A stretch of DNA of 64,000 bases from contig OY848925.1 of NCBI GenBank assembly GCA_963693285.1, positions 1,714,932 to 1,778,931 on the forward strand, given 5' to 3'. This stretch comes from Xestospongia muta (Eukaryota > Porifera > Demospongiae > Haplosclerida > Petrosiidae). Both the position numbers and the translations under genes were made by a program. The notes beneath the pieces were generated by a model. It was not told the origin of the DNA and ran no database searches. It saw only the letters and a program-made list of their open reading frames with translations. Positions within the stretch are counted from its first letter, which is position 1. Every line of letters begins with the position of its first letter. This document shows positions 34,346 to 48,700 of the stretch, piece after piece.

Positions 34346-35026
34346 AAAATCCTACCTAATTATAATTTTTTAACAAATGGGTATTCCAACTTAAACATGG
34401 ATGCTTCTTGAAGGCCATATATAGTACATCATGATCAGTAGAATTAAACACAAATAGAAAAACCTTATGATTATGAAATATTTTTTAACAATTGCTGAGA
34501 ATAAGGTAATTATAAAACACTACTTCTATGGTACTAGTTATGACATAAATAAATATTAGTTATAAATATTAGTTAAATATTAGTTATGTATAGTTTAGAG
34601 TTGTACATTTAAAACAGCAAATTACTTTCTTGTACAATAAATTGTAAACTATTTAACAATATATAAATAAAATGCAATAATATATTATGTTTCAAACTAA
34701 TCGATACTTTTATATGAGGGTGCTCATCCTTTCTTTATTAATAATTATTAGTAATTATTGACTACTACTATTTAGGTATTTGTAAGGATGAATGAAGCAT
34801 GTTTCATTTGACTTAAAATTATATTTTAAGTGCTCTAAGAACAAATGATTATGTATATTAAAAATATATGTAATGTTTTAAAATCAAAGAAATGTATAAC
34901 AAAAGACCAGACTAGCTATAATATTTAGAAATGTAGGACATTGTTAGTGACATATGTAAAACTACTCTGCTCAAAGTTAAAGTTTGATATGTATGTTTCT
35001 TGTTTAGTAGTTTTAGATGTGCAGCT
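34346..35026. other. AT-rich spacer downstream of receptor G
   Basis: Near-identical to 2776-3461. No gene seen. The 3'-UTR motif lies at about 34970-34990. Confidence 0.6.
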
Positions 35027-38000
35027 TTAGTTTGAAATGATGTTTGATGTTGTATGCACTCCTTGATTGCATTCTTCCTCTTCAAACACACTCTTACCAT
35101 CAGGGTCTTTGTATAAGGACCACATCTAGTCAATATAAGATGAAATAATGAAAGGATAAGAATATGGCAACCTTTGGAACAAATGTCAAAATTATAACAC
35201 CAGTTGTTCCCAATAACAGTGCTATAGCCATAAAACCATCGCCTATATTAGTGTAGTCTCCAAAAAAATATATTAAAATCAAAAGAACAATAGTTGTTAT
35301 AGTCACAATGAAGACAATATCAATCACATCTTTAGAATCATTGACTGCCTTTATTGTAACATTACGAATTTTGAGAGCCAATATTACAGCTATAACTTCA
35401 AGAATTCCAATGTAAATACAAAGAATGATAGTCCAAATAAAAGAGATTTTTGTGTAGCACTTTATGATATAATATTCAACAAGAATTCCATTTTCCTAAA
35501 AAATTAAAACAATAGTCTTATATTGTCTATTATAGATTAAGGTTAGTAAATATCATATATAGCATACAGTACTGTGTATCTTTCTCTTACATTTTTTTCT
35601 GGATGATATTCCTTGTCTTTATTATAATATGGACTAAGTCTTGTTTGTGGAATAACTGTCCCAATTGTTAGTAATAGTATCATAATAGACTCAATGATAA
35701 GAACTATTATTAATAGATGCTTATCTGTCAATATCTAAAACAACAGTAATAGTTGTTGATATTATTAAATATATAAAATTATACAATATATATGTATACC
35801 TTTTTTTTAGAAGTAGGATTATGAAATATGTGATAAATTCTAATTAATTTAGCCAAAATTGGTCCAAAGAGTAAAGTTACTCCAAGACATTCTGTCCAAA
35901 GAAGTGTCTATGTAAAAAATTTGAATGCAATTTTGAATAGTTTTTAAAAATTGAGGCATCATTTTATGAAGTAACTATAAGCAAGACAATGCTGGCATTC
36001 CACATATTACAGAAGACACATTCATAAAGTAATTATACTTACAGGACATGCAACTTCAAAAAAATATAAGGTTTTCCCGTTTTTCCCAAGACGGACAAAA
36101 ATTGAACCATAGAACATGATTACTCCCAGAATAATAAAATAGTTGAGATTAGGACTAGTAAGACGAATGATTCTATCATGTAAATATAATTATAACATTA
36201 CATCTTGTGATAAATTGAACATACTTTCTTTTCCTGAAAACAATGTTAAAAATTAGACAAATAATTGAGAATACAATACCAAGTGATGACCATAAATACA
36301 CAATAACTAATAGTGCAGTTGAATTGCTTACAAGGACTTTAATAGGAGAGCCATCAGGTGGTAGACCAGCTAATATATAGTCAAATTACAATAACACAAT
36401 CAATTGTTATTAGTTATTATACCTGGCCAAACTGTAGAATTATCTTCATTAGATAAATATATTATATTGCCACTGGTTATGTTGATAGTAGCATATTTCA
36501 TTAATGACTCTATATTAGTATATTAGGGGATTAAAAACAATGCACTTATAATAATTACATTTATTTACAATATAACAACTTACTGTTCCTGTATTGTAGT
36601 AAATATAGTGTTCCTATAGTCCTGATTCTTTTCTTAGTAAATGCTACATTACCCTGTATGTGGTATTGATATAGATTAAGATACAATAAAGAAACTCACT
36701 GATTTTCCTATGAACTCAGTGTTCAATAAGTTATATCTTAGTAGACAGTCAGTACCAGTAGTCCTGTTATATAATGGAGTGAATGGTCCTATACAGTTAG
36801 TCTCATTAACTGTATTGTCATTAATCATATTTAGAGTTAAATTCAAAGCTAGTCCAAGACTCCAAACAGCATCATAACCATAAGATGAAATACTGGATCT
36901 CTCATCTTCCTATAGACATATAGTACTTTATATTACAGTCACCTACAATATAGACTTACTTCAGTATATTGTTGTACAACTATCCCTCTCTCTACTACTT
37001 TAGTAAGTTGTTGTGCAGTACAGTGTACACTAGGATCAGATAAGAGCCAGTCTTCATTATACCATCCATGTAGTAACCAACCATAGTCAGGATAATAGAT
37101 CCCTTTATTATATGCCTATAGATGAGATATGGATAAAAGATTAATTTTATAAGAAGCTTAACATTTCTATAAAACAATAAAGCTCATCTCCATGGTCAAA
37201 ACATGTGGTAATAATTTATTGCATGCATTCATTTCTATTATTGTTTTACCTCACATAAAATGTTTCTTGATGTCTCAATGAATGTATTAAGAAACATTAT
37301 TCTAGCATCACTGACCTACATAATTAAGCTCTAAAACATTAATAACTCATCATAAAAAACTTACAAACAGATCTTTAATATCTGAAACATTCTCATGTGA
37401 CCAAACATGAACTGTATCAAGTACACTGATATTCTGAACTGCCAAACTTTGTTTTAGCTGATGTTCTAGCTATATAAATATATATATAATGTGTTATATA
37501 AATATATCACTAGATATTTCAATCACAGAGTAGTACCATGTGTTAGTAGAGACAGGTTATATGTATCGAACACAGTTTGGTCAAAATAGTAAGCATAAAC
37601 TGTTTTGATTGCTACTTTACTACTGTTTATGGAGCTACATGCATAAACAGGCAGAAAAGCAATGTTTAGCAGAGTTTTGACTATACTATTTTCATTGCCT
37701 ACACTTATGAATTATATTATTTAGGAATTGCACTGCTAAAATAATTGGTTGTTTTAACCAACTCATGTTCACTTAGGTTTCATACACACTTACAAAATAC
37801 ATTGACAAGGACTAACAACAAATGTTATTTTGATTATTAATTATTATTATTATTGTGGAATTGACAGTTCATTAACTTCAACTAATGACTTGTTAGAAAG
37901 AACAAGTATGTCATATGTAGGACTGTCCTGTTATAAATGTCACAGTGACAGCCCTCACATATAAGTTTAGCATCCATGAACATTCTTGCGTCTAATTAAT

Positions 38001-39413
38001 AAGATCATTAAACAGAATCATCATACCACTGACAATTAACTATATGACTGCTAAGTATCAGTCAGTAGTATATTAGTTACTAATGGCCATATATTGGTTA
38101 ATCAACTGATCAATTGTTTCAGTAATATAACTGATTAACTGACTATAAACTTGTGTGTAGCTTTATAGATGCTTTTATTTACAATGTTTCATTTAGACCC
38201 TGTATATAAATCTTTGCTTAATACAAAGCTAAAAGGTGCACTGTAAAACTAATTGGTTGTTTCTCCCAATATATGGTTATATTAATTACATGATGCAAAC
38301 TGAAAGTAAACATAATATAGTTTAGATTATTATTGCCCTATGGATTTGATTGTTTAGCTAATGAAAATATTTTTAAAACATAATTAGTTCTAACATTTCA
38401 CATCATGCACCTGTATAACTATATCATATATTGGTTAAATCAACCCAATCAATTTTTACAGTGATGTAGTGTCAAGAAACATTACATAGTATTAAGAGGT
38501 TCTGATCAGCTATTGATGACATTTTTGTGTTTTATCCAGGATATTGTCCCTGCATTGCCATCACTACTGTATGACTAATAGAACTACATATTATATAACA
38601 AGGTATGCTTAAGTTGATATTGTGCAGCTGAGTATTGACACGATACTTTGAAATGTTTCAATTACTTCTAGAAATTTATTTTCCACTTCTGTAATAATAG
38701 ATATCCGTGACCATCCATAAAACTTGATAACAGTAACCAACGTTTGAATAACATGTTCATCAGAAGGATATAGTTGGTAGTAGTTCATTGATTGTTTAAC
38801 AGTGTCTGGTGTGTATGATATCTAGTGGGACAGACCAATGTTTCATCAACAATGAACAAATACTTATTCAACATAACAAAACTATAAATCCCATGAAAGC
38901 AATAAATTAATGATAAAAACACTAATGACAAAACTGATGTATGAACATAATAGGAGAATAATAACTACATTGTACATTTATAATTAATCTTACCAGTGGT
39001 ATATTCTGATATTCAGCTATATCTATCAGAGTATTAATAGGTAGAGAACAACCTCCACTAATGATAGCTAAGAGAGGTTGTGATAGTATGGGATTTGTGA
39101 TGTACTTGAGTATCTCTTTTATACCAGAGGATTTATTGTACTGCAGATTTGAATCAAAGATGAAAGTATTTGATTCATAAGAATGCTATTTTTATACTAG
39201 TACCTTTAAATTAATAATTTCTAACGTATATCCTGGTACAATGTCTTCATACTCAACATCTTCAATTCCTTTTTCAACACCATCTACTCCTTCAGTAGAA
39301 TTATACTGAGATAAGTCAGAGTATACAAATAGTACTCCAAGACTATGAGGAGATCCTTTGACAACTGGTATCCATATGAGAGTAACTAAACAGAGAGCAC
39401 TAAAAAAATACAT
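35027..39413 (-). CDS. receptor G: GABA-B-like class C GPCR
   Basis: Exons 1-15: 39204-39413, 38994-39140, 38666-38821, 37365-37469, 37250-37315, 36960-37115, 36700-36909, 36584-36653, 36423-36509, 36225-36369, 36043-36172, 35800-35907, 35591-35734, 35172-35495, 35027-35125. The frame is open throughout (718 residues). Exon 1 is two codons shorter than in A, within the signal peptide. The pocket segment reads SGGCSLP, and the Cys pair is kept (ACP and IKCYTK). In exon 7 the usual ALNST glycosylation site reads ALNLT, which still fits N-x-T. Intron 3 (37470-38665) is unlike that of the other genes and carries its own inverted-repeat element. A further in-frame ATG nine codons upstream (39440) exists, but the MYF start is the one shared by all copies. 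Confidence 0.9.
38239..38463. mobile_element. inverted-repeat element FB3 in intron 3 of receptor G
   Basis: About 225 bp with imperfect terminal inverted repeats of roughly 55 bp. The left end is CACTGTAAAACTAATTGGTT and the right end is its inverse, CAATCAATTTTTACAGTG, with ACATGATG and CATCATGCA as the inner limits. There is no coding capacity. One-ended relatives (CTCTAAAAATTGGTTGGTTG) sit in intron 3 of A, E and J, and a partial copy lies at about 37735-37780. Confidence 0.65.
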
Positions 39414-40051
39414 TTTGTATTTCTGAAGAAACGAATGCAATAATTGTTAAATTTCCTAATAAATAGTATTATTTTACATAGGTGTGGTTTACTTAGATTT
39501 AATAACTATTTTTATTAATTACTCAGGAATTTAGTTACTGTCTTTAATTGATAAATTATTGGACGATATAATGAAGATTAATGAATATATTAAGAAATTT
39601 AACTTGACTTATATTCTTATTTATGTGTTCAGTATTTTTATTATTGACAACAACATTAGTTTGTCTTTTGCTAAACTGTTTGGTTCTCTATTAGTGCATT
39701 TACTCAATCAAGCAAGAAAAATACAAAATCCTACATAATTATTATCTTTTTGTTTAACACTACGATAGTCTGACTTAAAACATGTGAATATTATTGTGGT
39801 AAAATATTACATAATTTTCACAAAACTTTAACCATGAAGTATATTGATTGTTATTATTTGTGTCTTAACTTAATAAAATACTTTAACATTACTAACAAAA
39901 TGATTATATTAAAATTCATTCATACATGTATTATTTTAGATATCAAATGTACAACAAAAGACTAGACTACCTATAATAATTTATTTGGACATATGTAAAA
40001 CAAATTGTTCAATGTTAAAGTTTATATGATATGCATATTACTAGTTCTGCT
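39414..40051. other. upstream region of receptor G with a UGT 3' footprint
   Basis: Positions 39414-39560 match the divergent promoter region of gene I/UGT2 (AAATTTCCTAATAAATAGTA and a TTTACATAGGTGTGG segment). Positions 39635-39750 match the UGT 3' flank (TTTTTATTATTGACAACAAC). The UGT body is missing between the two. From 39785 the DNA is the 3' flank of gene H. Confidence 0.65.
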
Positions 40052-43000
40052 TTAGTCCATTAGATTATATTGTGATGTACACATGTTTGATACTCCTTTG
40101 TTGTATTCTTCCTCCTCAAACACCTTCTTACCATTAGGGTCTTTGTATAGAGACCACATCTAATCAATATAAAGTGTAATCATTGAAAGTAAAATAATTT
40201 GCCAAACCTTTGGAACAAATGTCAAAATTATAACACTAGTTGCTATAATCAATAGTATCATTGTTATAAGACCACCTCTTATTTTTATGTATTCTCCATA
40301 AAAAATTGAAGACATTAAATTAACAAAAGAAGTCACAGTAACAATGAAGACAATATTAATTACTTCTTTAGAGTCATTTACTGCCTTTATAGTAACATTA
40401 CGAATTTTGAAAGCCAATATTACAGCTATAACTTCAAGAATTCCAATGTAAATACCAAGAATAACAGTCCAAATATAAGAAATTGTTGTATAGCACCTTA
40501 TGCTATAATATTCAACAAGAATTCCCTTCTCCTAAATTTAAAACAACAAACGTTTCTCAATTAATATTTCTAAAGTTAGCTTACATTTTTCTCTAGAGGG
40601 CACTCCTTGTCTTTAATGTAAGATGCATAAACTCTTGTTTGTGGAATAGCTGTCCCAATTGTTAGTAATAGTATCATAATAGACACAATGATAACAACTA
40701 TTATTAATAGATGCTTATCTGTCAATATCTAAAACAATAATAATAGTTGTTGATATTATTGAATATATAAAATTACATAATAAATATGCATACCTTTTTT
40801 TTAGAAGTAGGGTTACAGAATATGTAATAGACTCTTATTAATTTAGCCAAAATTATTCCAAAGATTAAAGTGATGGCTAGCATTTGTGACCAAAGAATTG
40901 TCTATTACAAAAATTTGAACACTCTTTAAAATAGTATTAAAACATCATTTTCATATGACTATAAGCAGACAATAATGGGTCATAACATTAAATACAATCT
41001 ATTATTTTAGCATTACAATTACATATACAAACAAGTTGTAATGACATTTCCATATTACAGAAGACATGGACATTCATAGAAGTAACTGTACTTACAAAAC
41101 AAGCAACTCCAGATATTTTCTCACTCTTTGTACTGCCAGGATGGAAAAAAAATGAGCTGTAGGATATGAATACTCCCAGAATAATAAAATAATTGAGATT
41201 AGGACTAGTAAGACGAATGATTCTATCATGTAAATATAATTATAACATTACATCATGTGATAAATTGAACATACTTTCTTTTCCTAAAAACAATGTTAAA
41301 AACTAGACAAATAATTGAGAATACAATACCAAGTGATGACCATAAATACACAATAATCACTAGTGTTGATAACCTGCTTACATAGACTTTTATAGGAGAA
41401 CCATCAGGTGGTAGACCAGCTAATATAGTCAAAATATAATAATACAATTTTTATTAGTTATTATACCTGGCCAAACTGTAGAATTATCTTCATTAGGTAA
41501 ATATATTACATTACCACTGGTTATGTTGATAGTAGCATATTTCATTAATGACTCTATATGAGTATATTAGGAGATTAAAAACAATACACTTATAATAATT
41601 ATATTTATATACAATATAACAACTTACTGTTCCTGTATTGTAGTAAATATAGTCTTCCTAAAGTCCTGATTCTTTTCTTAGTAAATGCTACATTACCCTA
41701 TATGTGGTAATGATATAGATTAAGATACAATAAAGAAACTCACTGATTTTCCTATGAACTCAGTGTTCAATAAGTTATATCTTAGTAGACAGTCAGTACC
41801 AGTAGTCCTGTTATATAATGGAGTGAATGGTCCTATACAGTTAGTCTCATTAACTGTATTGTCATTAATTATATTTAGAGTTGAATTCAAAGCTAGTCCA
41901 AGACTCCAAACAGCATCATAACCATAAGATGAAATACTGGATCTCTCATCTTCCTATAGACATATAGTACTTTATATTACAGTTACTTACAATACATACT
42001 TCAGTATATTGTTGTACAACTATCCCTCTCTCTACTACTTTAGTAAGTTGTTGTGTAGTACAGTGTACACTAGGATCAGATAAGAGCCAGTCTTCATTAT
42101 ACCATCCATGTAGTAACCAACCATAGTCAGGATAATAAATTTTTTTATTGTAAGCCTAGAAATATTATGCTGAAGGTCATGTTATATCATTTATATATTG
42201 TCATTGTTTGGTAAGATACATATCCCTATAACCTGGACAGCCAGATTAACTAGTATGTTGTCTAACAAAATTTGTTATTTTCATTACTTGACATAGAATT
42301 TGTCTTGAAGTTTCAATAAAGGTATTAAGGAAAATTATTCTAGCATCATTAACCTACAAAAGATTAAAAATCATTGCTTGGGAGCTTGGTAACACAAACT
42401 TACAAACAGATCTTTAATATTGGAAACATTGTCATATGACCAAACATGAACTGTATTAAGTACACTGATATTGTGTACTCCCAGACTTTGCTTTAGCTGA
42501 TGCTCTAGCTATATATTAAAGTAAAATAATAAATTAGTAAGTACGTAACTTTATTATATCAAAGAAGTAACATTATAATGCATTATGAAAGATACAATTA
42601 TTACTAGAAGCTATATATGATAGGCAAGTACATTTATCTAAAATCTCATAGCCTATACACACATATACACACACACACACATATATATATCATTAGGCAG
42701 GTAGTATCATTAATCATTTATGTTATCATAGAAGTTTAAAGTGTGGACAAGGAACTTAGACTTGATACAACAACATAACAATGCTGTATCCAGATACAGC
42801 ATTGACACGGCACATACTTGGCTGCTGATTTAATTAAATTCATAATTGTCAAACTACAAAATTACTTTAGACTTCAAGTTATCAAGCCACAAATATGTAT
42901 TGTCCAACTCATGACCTGCCTACACTATTGACTTGTGATAATTTTGTAGTAACATAGTTGCTACAATGACCACTTAAACAAAGATAACACCCTAAACTAA

Positions 43001-43818
43001 CTAAGTGATCACTATTATTTTCAAGAAATAAACATCTTATACTTACTTCTAAGAATGGCTTTTCCACTTCCGTAATAATAGATATTCGTGACCATCCATA
43101 GAACTTGATAACAGTAACCAAGGTCTGAATAACAGGCTTAACAGAAGGATATAGTTGGTAGTAGTTCATTGATTGTTTAACAGCATTAATTTGTTCAATC
43201 ATGTATGATATCTAAGCAAAATATAGTAACATTTAACATACAAGTTGCTATATACTCTTACTTAAATATTATAATACCCCACTTAATACTGGGTTTGTAT
43301 TTTATTTAACAAACATACTAAATTACATTATTAATAGGCCATTCATAATAACAATTAATTTTTATTTGATATAGATTGCTCTGCAATACTTACTATTGGC
43401 ACATTTTGATATTCCGCTATATCTATCAGACTATCAGTAGATAGAGAACAACCTCCACTAATGATAGCTATCAGAGGTTGTGATGGTATGGGATTTGTGA
43501 TGTACTTGAGTATATCTTTAATAGCAGAAGATTCATTGTACTAAAAAGTAAAAAAGGAGTTTATTGTTATTTCTTAACTATACACATATGTACCTTTGAA
43601 TCAATTATTTCTAGTTTATATTCTAATAAGAGATCATTAGACTGTACATCTTTTATTGCCTCTTGAGCACCATCTAGTGCCTCAATAGAATTGTGCTGAG
43701 ATGAAGATACAAATAGAACTCCAAGACTATGAGGAGATCCTTTGACAGCTGGTACACATATCCATATGAAGGCAGCTAAAGAGATAGTGGCATAGAAATT
43801 CATTTCAAAGTAAAACAA
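40052..43818 (-). CDS. receptor H: divergent GABA-B-like class C GPCR
   Basis: Exons 1-15: 43594-43818, 43394-43540, 43047-43211, 42404-42508, 42288-42353, 42000-42155, 41744-41953, 41628-41697, 41467-41553, 41275-41419, 41096-41222, 40794-40901, 40585-40728, 40208-40531, 40052-40159. The frame is open throughout (728 residues). It is the most divergent copy. The N-terminus starts MFYFEMNFYATISLAAF. Exon 3 has three extra codons (ISYMIEQINAVKQ). Helix 6 reads LMSSIFYGEYIKIR. The second extracellular loop has an extra Cys (KDKECPLEKN) on top of the usual one (IRCYTTIS). The tail is 35 residues and ends NMCTSQYNLMD. Intron 3 is only about 540 bp and contains a CA repeat at 42658-42680. Exons 6-9 are far closer to the other copies than the rest of the gene. 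Confidence 0.9.
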
Positions 43819-44450
43819 GAGTCACAGTAAAACGAGTTTATGTAGACAAAATTAAATTTTAATTCTTATACCATAGTGCGTTGGCGTTTGATCTAGCACT
43901 AAAACAGGGCCATATATAGGAAAGTAGGTAATTAATTATTGATAGGAGTGGTTTAATAGCAATTAGAAAACGACAGAAAGCATCATACGAGATTTATGAA
44001 GCTAAAGAATTCTTTACCCAAGAGGTAAAGTGAAGTAGACAAAGTATTATTTATAATAATGACATTATCAATGTGATAAATTGTAAAAATTAGGTTGTGT
44101 CTAAGTAGATGGCAGAGTATGTCATACTTTAATGTGAAATTAATACTATACCCTAGACCCTAAACCCTAAACCTTGGAACCTAACTGTATTAATTTTGAA
44201 TAAAAGTACAATGTTTCTTTGCAGCTGCCAGATACCTAGACATAGTCTAAAATTAGCAAAGTATGAAAATATCAGAAGTCAAAAAGTGGTCAGGTCATCT
44301 GTTACCTGACTGGCTTCAATGAGTGCTACAACCCTGTTGAAAAAATACATAATAATTTAAAATATAGGACAATGTTTGGGACATATACAATGAAAGCTAC
44401 CCTGCTCAAAGTTAAAGTTTGATATACTAATACAGTGATATACTGCTTTA
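43819..44450. other. upstream region of receptor H with telomere-like run
   Basis: Duplicate of 24827-25439, with a small extra segment TTAGGTTGTGTCTAAGTAGA near 44091. It contains the CCCTAGACCCTAAACCCTAA run at 44153-44172. A promoter is likely here, but no element is recognised. Confidence 0.55.
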
Positions 44451-44750
44451 GTCCATTAGTAGAACTGATGTAACTATGTTTGAAACTATATGTACTCCTT
44501 TGTTACATTTTTCTTCTTCAAACACACTCTTAACAACAAGATCTTTGTATGAGGAACACATAATATGTGTTCAATATATTATAGATGAATTAATGAAATT
44601 AAAGTGCAGGAATATACCAATGTTTCAGTTTCCGAGAAAATAATTAAAGATCAATGTAGCATATTCACAACAAAGACAATATCAATTAAATCTTTAGAGT
44701 CATTGATAGCCTTATTGTAACATTGCAGGTTATAAAAGCCAATATTATAG
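44451..44750 (-). pseudogene. decayed receptor exons 15 and 14
   Basis: Counterpart of 25440-25745. It has an exon 15 relic with TTCAAACACACTCTTAAC and an exon 14 relic with CAAAGACAATATCAATTAAA, fused to the UGT relic at GCTACAGATGAACATGAAGG. Confidence 0.75.
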
Positions 44751-45160
44751 CTACAGATGAACATGAAGGCATTTGTATATTAATATTAATACAGCCTGTC
44801 CTGATAACTACATTGTTTGGACATGATTGGTCAAAACTTTACTTCCTTTACAACATTATGATGGACCTATGTTACTTTATCCATCACCTTTCGACTCTAG
44901 TCTTGTTAAGTGGTTATCAAACCACACCCTAGATTCTCAAATAACTTACATTAGTATATATATATGGGTACGACTAGTGAGATCACTGATAATAAGTCTG
45001 GCCTTTGGCATCTGTCTTCCTTATAAATACAGTTTTTTTTTTTATTATTGACATCAACATTAATTTATTTTTGACTGAACAGTTTGTTTCTCTATTAATT
45101 ACATCAATTAATACAGTCACTCAAGCAGAGGAAATATAAAATCCAACCTAATTATAATAT
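44751..45160 (+). pseudogene. UGT relic (middle of the enzyme, then 3' flank)
   Basis: Counterpart of 25746-26140. Here QPVLITT and the first Trp codon are intact (GATTGGTCA), but one base is missing in the Lys-Thr-Leu codons and another near the SNHT segment, so the frame is broken. The C-terminal helix remnant and the UGT 3' flank follow. Confidence 0.8.
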
Positions 45161-45774
45161 TTTTTAACGCTAGAGTATTCTGACTTAAAATGCTTGCCTC
45201 TTGAAGGCCATATTCTAGTACATCACGATGAGTAGAATTATATAAAAATAGAACCGATGACCATGAAAATATTCTTTGACAATTGCTATAGTACTAGTTA
45301 TTATGACATGTAAATATTACTTGTGTTTAATTAGAGTTGTACATTTAAAAAAACAATTTACTTTCTTGTGCAACAAAATTGTAAACTACTTAACAATACA
45401 TAACTGAAATTAAATATGATACTGCCTTTCAAAATGCTTGAAAGATACATTTTTATAAGGATACTCATTTTAGAATTGTTTCTTTATTAATTATTAATTA
45501 TAATTTATTCCAACTATTTGGTTCTTTGTAAGAATAAATGAAGTATGTTTTCTTTTAACCTAAAATTATATTTGTAATGCACTAATAGCTACTGATTATA
45601 CTTATTAAAATATATATTTAATGTTTTAAAACCAAATAAAAGCATAACAAAAGACCAAACCAGCTATAATATTTTAATATGTAGGACATTGTTTAGGACA
45701 TATGTAAAACCACACTGCTCAAAGTTAAAGTTTGATATGTATGTTTCTTATTTAGTAGTTTTAGATGTGCAGCT
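45161..45774. other. AT-rich spacer downstream of receptor I
   Basis: Duplicate of 26141-26800. No gene seen. The conserved 3'-UTR motif lies at about 45716-45738. Confidence 0.55.
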
Positions 45775-48700
45775 TTAGTTTGAAATGATGTTTGATGTTA
45801 TATGTACTCCATGATTGCATTCTTCCTCTTCAAACACATTCTTACCATCAGGGTCTTTGTATAAGGACCACATCTAATCAATATAAGATGAAATAATGAA
45901 AGGATAAGAATATGCCAACCTTTGGAACAAATGTCAAAATTATAACACCAGTTGCTCCCAATAACAGTGCTATAGCAATAAAACCAACTCCTATATTACT
46001 ATAGTCTCCAAGATAATATGTAAAGGTGAAAACAGCAGTAGATGTTATAGTCACAATGAAGACAATATCAATTACATCTTTAGAATCATTGACTGCCTTT
46101 ATTGTAACATTACGAATTTTGATAGCCAATATTACAGCTATAGCTTCAAGAATTCCAATGTAAATACCGATAATGACAGACCAAATAAAAGAGATTTTTG
46201 AGTAGCACTTATTGTCATAATATTTAACAAGAATTCCCTTCTCCTGAAATAATGAAAACAATAGTCTTATATTGTCTATTATAGATTAAAACTAGTACAA
46301 TATCATATACAGCATACAATACAGTGTATCTGCTTACATTTTTCTCTGGATGATATTCTTTGACTTTATTATAATATGGAATAAGTCTTGTTTGTGGAAT
46401 AACTGTCCCAATTGTTAGTAATAGTATCATAATAGACTCAATGATAAGAACTATTATTAATAGATGCTTGTCTGTCAATATCTAAAACAATAATAATAGT
46501 TGTTGATATAGTTAAATATATATATGTATCATACAGTATATATGTACACCTTTTTTTTAGAAGTAGGATTATGAAATATGTAGTAAATTCTAATTAATTT
46601 AGCCAAAATTGGTCCAAAGACTAAAGTAACTCCAAGAGATTGTGTCCAAAGGAGTGTCTATGCAAAAATATGAACACAATTTTGAATAGTCTTTAAAAAA
46701 TTGAAGCATCATTTTTATGATGTGACTATAAGCAAGACAATGCTAGCATTCAGAAGACACATTAATAAAGAAATTATACTTACAGGACATGTAACTTCAA
46801 AAACATTTAATGTTTTTTTCCCAAAATGGAGAAAATTTGAACCATAGAATATGATTACTCCCAGAATAATAAAATAGTTGAGATTAGGACTAGTAAGACG
46901 AATGATTCTATCATGTAAATATAATTATAACATTATATCATGTGATAAATTGAACAGACTTTCTTTTCCTAAAAACAATGTTAAAAATTAGACAGACTAT
47001 TGAGAATACAATACCAAGTGATGACCATAAATACACAATAACTAATAGTACAGTTGAATAGGTTACGAGGACTTTTATAGGAGAGCCATCAGGTGGTAGA
47101 CCAACTAATATAGTCAAATTACAATAACACAATTGTTATTAGTTATTATACCTGGCCAAACTGTAGAATTATCTTCATTAGATAAATATATTATATTACC
47201 ACTGGTTATGTTGATAGTAGCATATTTCATTAATGACTCTATATGAGTATATTAGGAGATTAAAAACAATGCACTTATAATAATTATATTTATTTATAAC
47301 ATAACAACTTACTGTTCCTGTATTGTAGTAAATATAATGTTCCTAAAGTCCTGATTCCTTTTTTAGTAAATGCTACATTACCCTGTATGTGGTAATGATA
47401 TAGGTTAAGATACAATAAAGAAACTCACTGATTTTCCTGTGAGCTCAGTGTTCAATACGTTATATCTTAGTAGACAGTCAGTACCAATAGTCCTGTTATA
47501 TAATGGAGTGAATGGTCCTATACAGTTAGTCTCATTAACTGTATTGTCATTAATGATATCTAAAGTTGAATTCAAAGCTAGTCCAAGACTCCAAACAGCA
47601 TCATAACCATAAGATGAAATACTGGATCTCTCATCTTCCTATAGACATATAGTACTTTATATTACAGTCACTTACAAATATACACTTACTTCAGTATATT
47701 GTTGTACAACTATCCCTCTCTCTACTACTTTAGTAAGTTGTTGTGTAGTACAGTGTACACTAGGATCAGATAAGAGCCAGTCTTCATTATACCATCCATG
47801 TAGTAGCCAACCATAATCAGGATAATAAATCCCTTTATTGTATGCCTACAGATGAGATTAGGACAAAAGCTCAATTTTATAAGAAGCTTAACATTTCTAT
47901 AAAACAATAAACTTCATCTCTATGGTCAAAATATTTGGTAATGACTTCTTGTGTGCATCCATTTCTATTATTTTATTACCTCACATAAAATCTTTCTTGA
48001 TGTTTCAATGAATGTATTAAGAAACTTTATTCTAGCATCACTGACCTATATAAATTAAGTTCTAAAACATTAACAGCTTAACAGTACAAAACATACAAAC
48101 AGATCTTTAATATCTGAAACATTCTCATGTGACCAAACACGAACTGTATTAAGTACACTGATATTGTGAACTGCCAGACTTTGTTTTAGCTGATGTTCTA
48201 GCTGTATAAATAATGTGAGAGATGAATAACTTTATCTAAAATATATCTTTGTCATGCCAAAATGTTCAATGACTCTAACAATGTTAATAGAAGCATGTGG
48301 GTGTAGAGATAATTATAAGACAGAAAAGACAACAATTATGGCAACCATGACATGTGATACAATTTTAAGGCCTGAATTATCATCAAAATACATTTTATAC
48401 ACCTAATCAGTAGATACTCCCAAACTAACTACTGTTATTACTTAGATATTTTCACTAACACAAATTATATAAACAGTGACAGAGGTGTTCTTCATTAGAA
48501 CTGGCGAAGGGCTTATTTTGAAATATTGTAGCTTTTAAATGTAATTAAAATTTTGTCTTAATCAATTAGCAATTATATATTATAGAATGGAAAATAATAT
48601 TTGCATTAATTATGTCAATACATATTGAAAAATTGCCAAATTAACTAGTAGCTGATTTGAGTCAAAATATTTTGAAACCTTAAGCTTTTAAAGTTACTCT

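Noticed and set aside
39414..39440. Upstream ATG extending receptor G by nine codons (and similarly receptor I at 49688)
   Set aside because: The extension is not present in the other copies and would place charged residues before the signal peptide. The MYF start is common to most units.
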